NCBI GenBank assembly: GCA_003022685.1
Contig: PXSV01000003.1
Location: 1-6,110, forward strand
Source of the DNA: Halobacteriales archaeon SW_9_67_24
GTDB lineage: Archaea; Halobacteriota; Halobacteria; Halobacteriales; Halococcaceae
Length of the DNA: 6,110 bases
Direction of reading: 5' to 3'
Shown here: positions 4,906 through 6,110 of the stretch, one piece after another
Position numbering within the stretch: the stretch's first letter is position 1
Layout of the letters: the number at the start of each line of letters is the position of its first letter
Made by a program: the position numbers and the translations under genes
Notes under the pieces: generated by a model
What the model was told of the DNA's origin: nothing
Databases searched by the model: none
The model's input: only the letters and a program-made list of their open reading frames with translations

Positions 4906-6110
4906 ATGGTCGGACCCGTTCGAGTGCTTCTCGTCGACGACGAACCGGACTTTGCCGACCTCGTGGCCGACTTTCTCGAACGGGACAACGACCAGTTCAC
5001 CGTCGTGACAGCCACGAGCGCAAGCGAGGGCCACGACCGACTCGCCGAGGAGAACCCCGACTGTGTCGTCTCCGATTACGAGATGCGCGATCGCAACGGC
5101 ATCGAGTTCCTCGAGGCGATCCGGGAGGAGTACCCCGATCTCCCGTTCATCCTATTCACCGGCAAGGGGAGCGAAGCAGTCGCCGGCGAAGCGATCTCCG
5201 CCGGCGCGACCGGCTATCTTCAGAAAGAACCCGGCAACGACCAGTACCTCGTCCTCGCGAACCGCATCGAAAACGCCGTCGAACAGCATCGCGCGCGGGC
5301 CAACTATCGGGAGGTGTTCCGAAAGATCCCCGACGGAGTGTTGCTCCACGATCCGACCGACGGGACGGTTCTCGACGTGAACCAGAAGTTCTGTGACATG
5401 CTCGGGTACAGCCGCGACGAGCTGCTCGACGGTGGGTTCACCGCGATCCATCTCGGCGAGCCACCCCATACCACCGAGCGCGCCGAGCATCTCGTGCGGA
5501 AGACCGCCCACGAGGGCTCTCGGACGTTCGAGTGGGTCGACGAAACGAAGGCGGGCGATCCGCTTCCGGTTGAAGTCCATCTCCGCGAAGCGGTCATCGA
5601 CGGCGACCAGCGCGTCCTCGCGGTAGTGCGCGATATCTCCGACCGGAAAGAGCGAGAGCGTGAGTTGGAGCGCGAACGCGAGCGGTATCGGTCGCTGTTC
5701 GAAAACACGCCGGTCGTGATGTGGGAGGAGGACTTCTCGGCTGCCAAGGCCTACGTCGACGATCTCGCGGCCGAAGTCGACGACCTCGGGACGTATCTGG
5801 AGACACATCCCGAGGAGCTCCACGCGATCATGGATCGGATCGACATCATCGACGTCAACCGGAACGCCGTCCAATACTACGGAGCGGACTCGAAAGCGGA
5901 ATTGATGGCCAACCTCGACCGGCTCTTCACCGAGGAGGCGTTCGACGCGCTCCGATCCATGTGGGTCGACATCGCCGCCGGCGAAACCGAGTTCCGCGCG
6001 GAGACCAGCTACCGGACGTTCGACGGGCAGCGCGGCGAGGAAATCCTCGAGATGTACGTCCCCGACCCCTACACCGAGGACTACACCCACGTCTATATCA
6101 CCGGGACGGA
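4906..6110 (+). CDS. Receiver-PAS-PAS sensory protein, probably a hybrid histidine kinase (3' end outside window)
   Basis: The frame is open from ATG through 401 codons to the window edge. The receiver (about 4-130) has Asp11-Asp12, phosphoacceptor Asp57 in SDYEM, Thr85 in LFTGKG and Lys107 in YLQKEPG. The usual Pro after the Met of the phosphorylation loop is replaced by Arg61. PAS 1 (about 133-246) contains FRKIPDGVLLHDP, VNQKFCDMLGYSRDELL and ends in VVRDISDRKERE. A charged helix (about 245-262, ERERELERERERYRSLF region) links it to PAS 2 (about 262-401). PAS 2 has an insertion between VMWEEDFS and IDVNRNAVQYYGA; this long form is common in histidine kinases. No kinase domain is visible, but family architecture suggests a HisKA/HATPase region beyond the edge. 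The receiver closely resembles that of the 2925-4124 protein. No LOV cysteine motif is seen in either PAS domain, so any signal is different or unknown. Confidence 0.88.
   Translation, partial: MVGPVRVLLVDDEPDFADLVADFLERDNDQFTVVTATSASEGHDRLAEENPDCVVSDYEMRDRNGIEFLEAIREEYPDLPFILFTGKGSEAVAGEAISAGATGYLQKEPGNDQYLVLANRIENAVEQHRARANYREVFRKIPDGVLLHDPTDGTVLDVNQKFCDMLGYSRDELLDGGFTAIHLGEPPHTTERAEHLVRKTAHEGSRTFEWVDETKAGDPLPVEVHLREAVIDGDQRVLAVVRDISDRKERERELERERERYRSLFENTPVVMWEEDFSAAKAYVDDLAAEVDDLGTYLETHPEELHAIMDRIDIIDVNRNAVQYYGADSKAELMANLDRLFTEEAFDALRSMWVDIAAGETEFRAETSYRTFDGQRGEEILEMYVPDPYTEDYTHVYITGT

Noticed and set aside
4087..5034. 315-codon minus-strand frame spanning several genes
   Set aside because: It covers the opposite strand of the ribbon-helix-helix gene and part of the sensor start, and overlaps the conserved minus-strand gene in another frame; composition is not protein-like.
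5152..6090. 312-codon minus-strand frame opposite the second sensor
   Set aside because: Antisense of receiver and PAS coding sequence whose plus-strand reading gives clear motifs.

Overview
This window looks like part of a haloarchaeal chromosome. It is GC-rich, the soluble proteins are rich in Asp and Glu, several promoters place an AT-rich TATA-like element 25-28 bases before the start codon (leaderless transcripts), and the gene families are typical of Halobacteria. These include a TrmB-type sugar regulator, an AglJ-type glycosyltransferase, and receiver-PAS sensory proteins. I cannot name the genus.

Left part (1-1507). The 5' portion of a TrmB-family regulator gene runs leftward out of the window. 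Divergent from it, and probably forming one transcript, are a 45-residue protein with a Cys-x-Cys motif and a Nudix hydrolase with an N-terminal accessory domain. Between the promoter of this pair and the small gene lies a perfect 7-bp inverted repeat that fits TACT-N8-GAGTA, the motif I recall for Halobacterium TrmB. The position suggests that the neighbouring regulator controls the pair by blocking transcription initiation.

Middle part (1508-2924). A membrane-anchored family 2 glycosyltransferase, most likely AglJ (first sugar of the S-layer N-glycan onto dolichol phosphate), carries an unusual Arg-rich tail. Its stop codon runs directly into an 82-bp near-perfect nested inverted repeat. 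This could be a strong RNA hairpin or a small terminal-inverted-repeat element. About 155 further bases hold no gene and end in a good leaderless promoter.

Right part (2925-6110). Two related sensory genes flank a small divergent pair. The first encodes receiver-PAS-LOV and ends without a kinase or DNA-binding output. Its LOV domain retains the adduct cysteine and the flavin-contacting residues, so it is a probable blue-light sensor. The second encodes receiver-PAS-PAS and runs off the right edge, probably towards a histidine kinase. Their receivers are clearly paralogous. Between them are a short haloarchaeal conserved protein on the minus strand and a 69-residue ribbon-helix-helix protein on the plus strand. 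An exact tandem 10-bp repeat overlaps the start of the minus-strand gene, and a 12/13-base match to part of it overlaps the start of the second sensor gene, which makes these candidate operators for the ribbon-helix-helix protein.

The strongest points for follow-up are the LOV response-regulator protein with no output domain, the TrmB-like operator before the small Cys-x-Cys protein, and the nested inverted repeat after aglJ.
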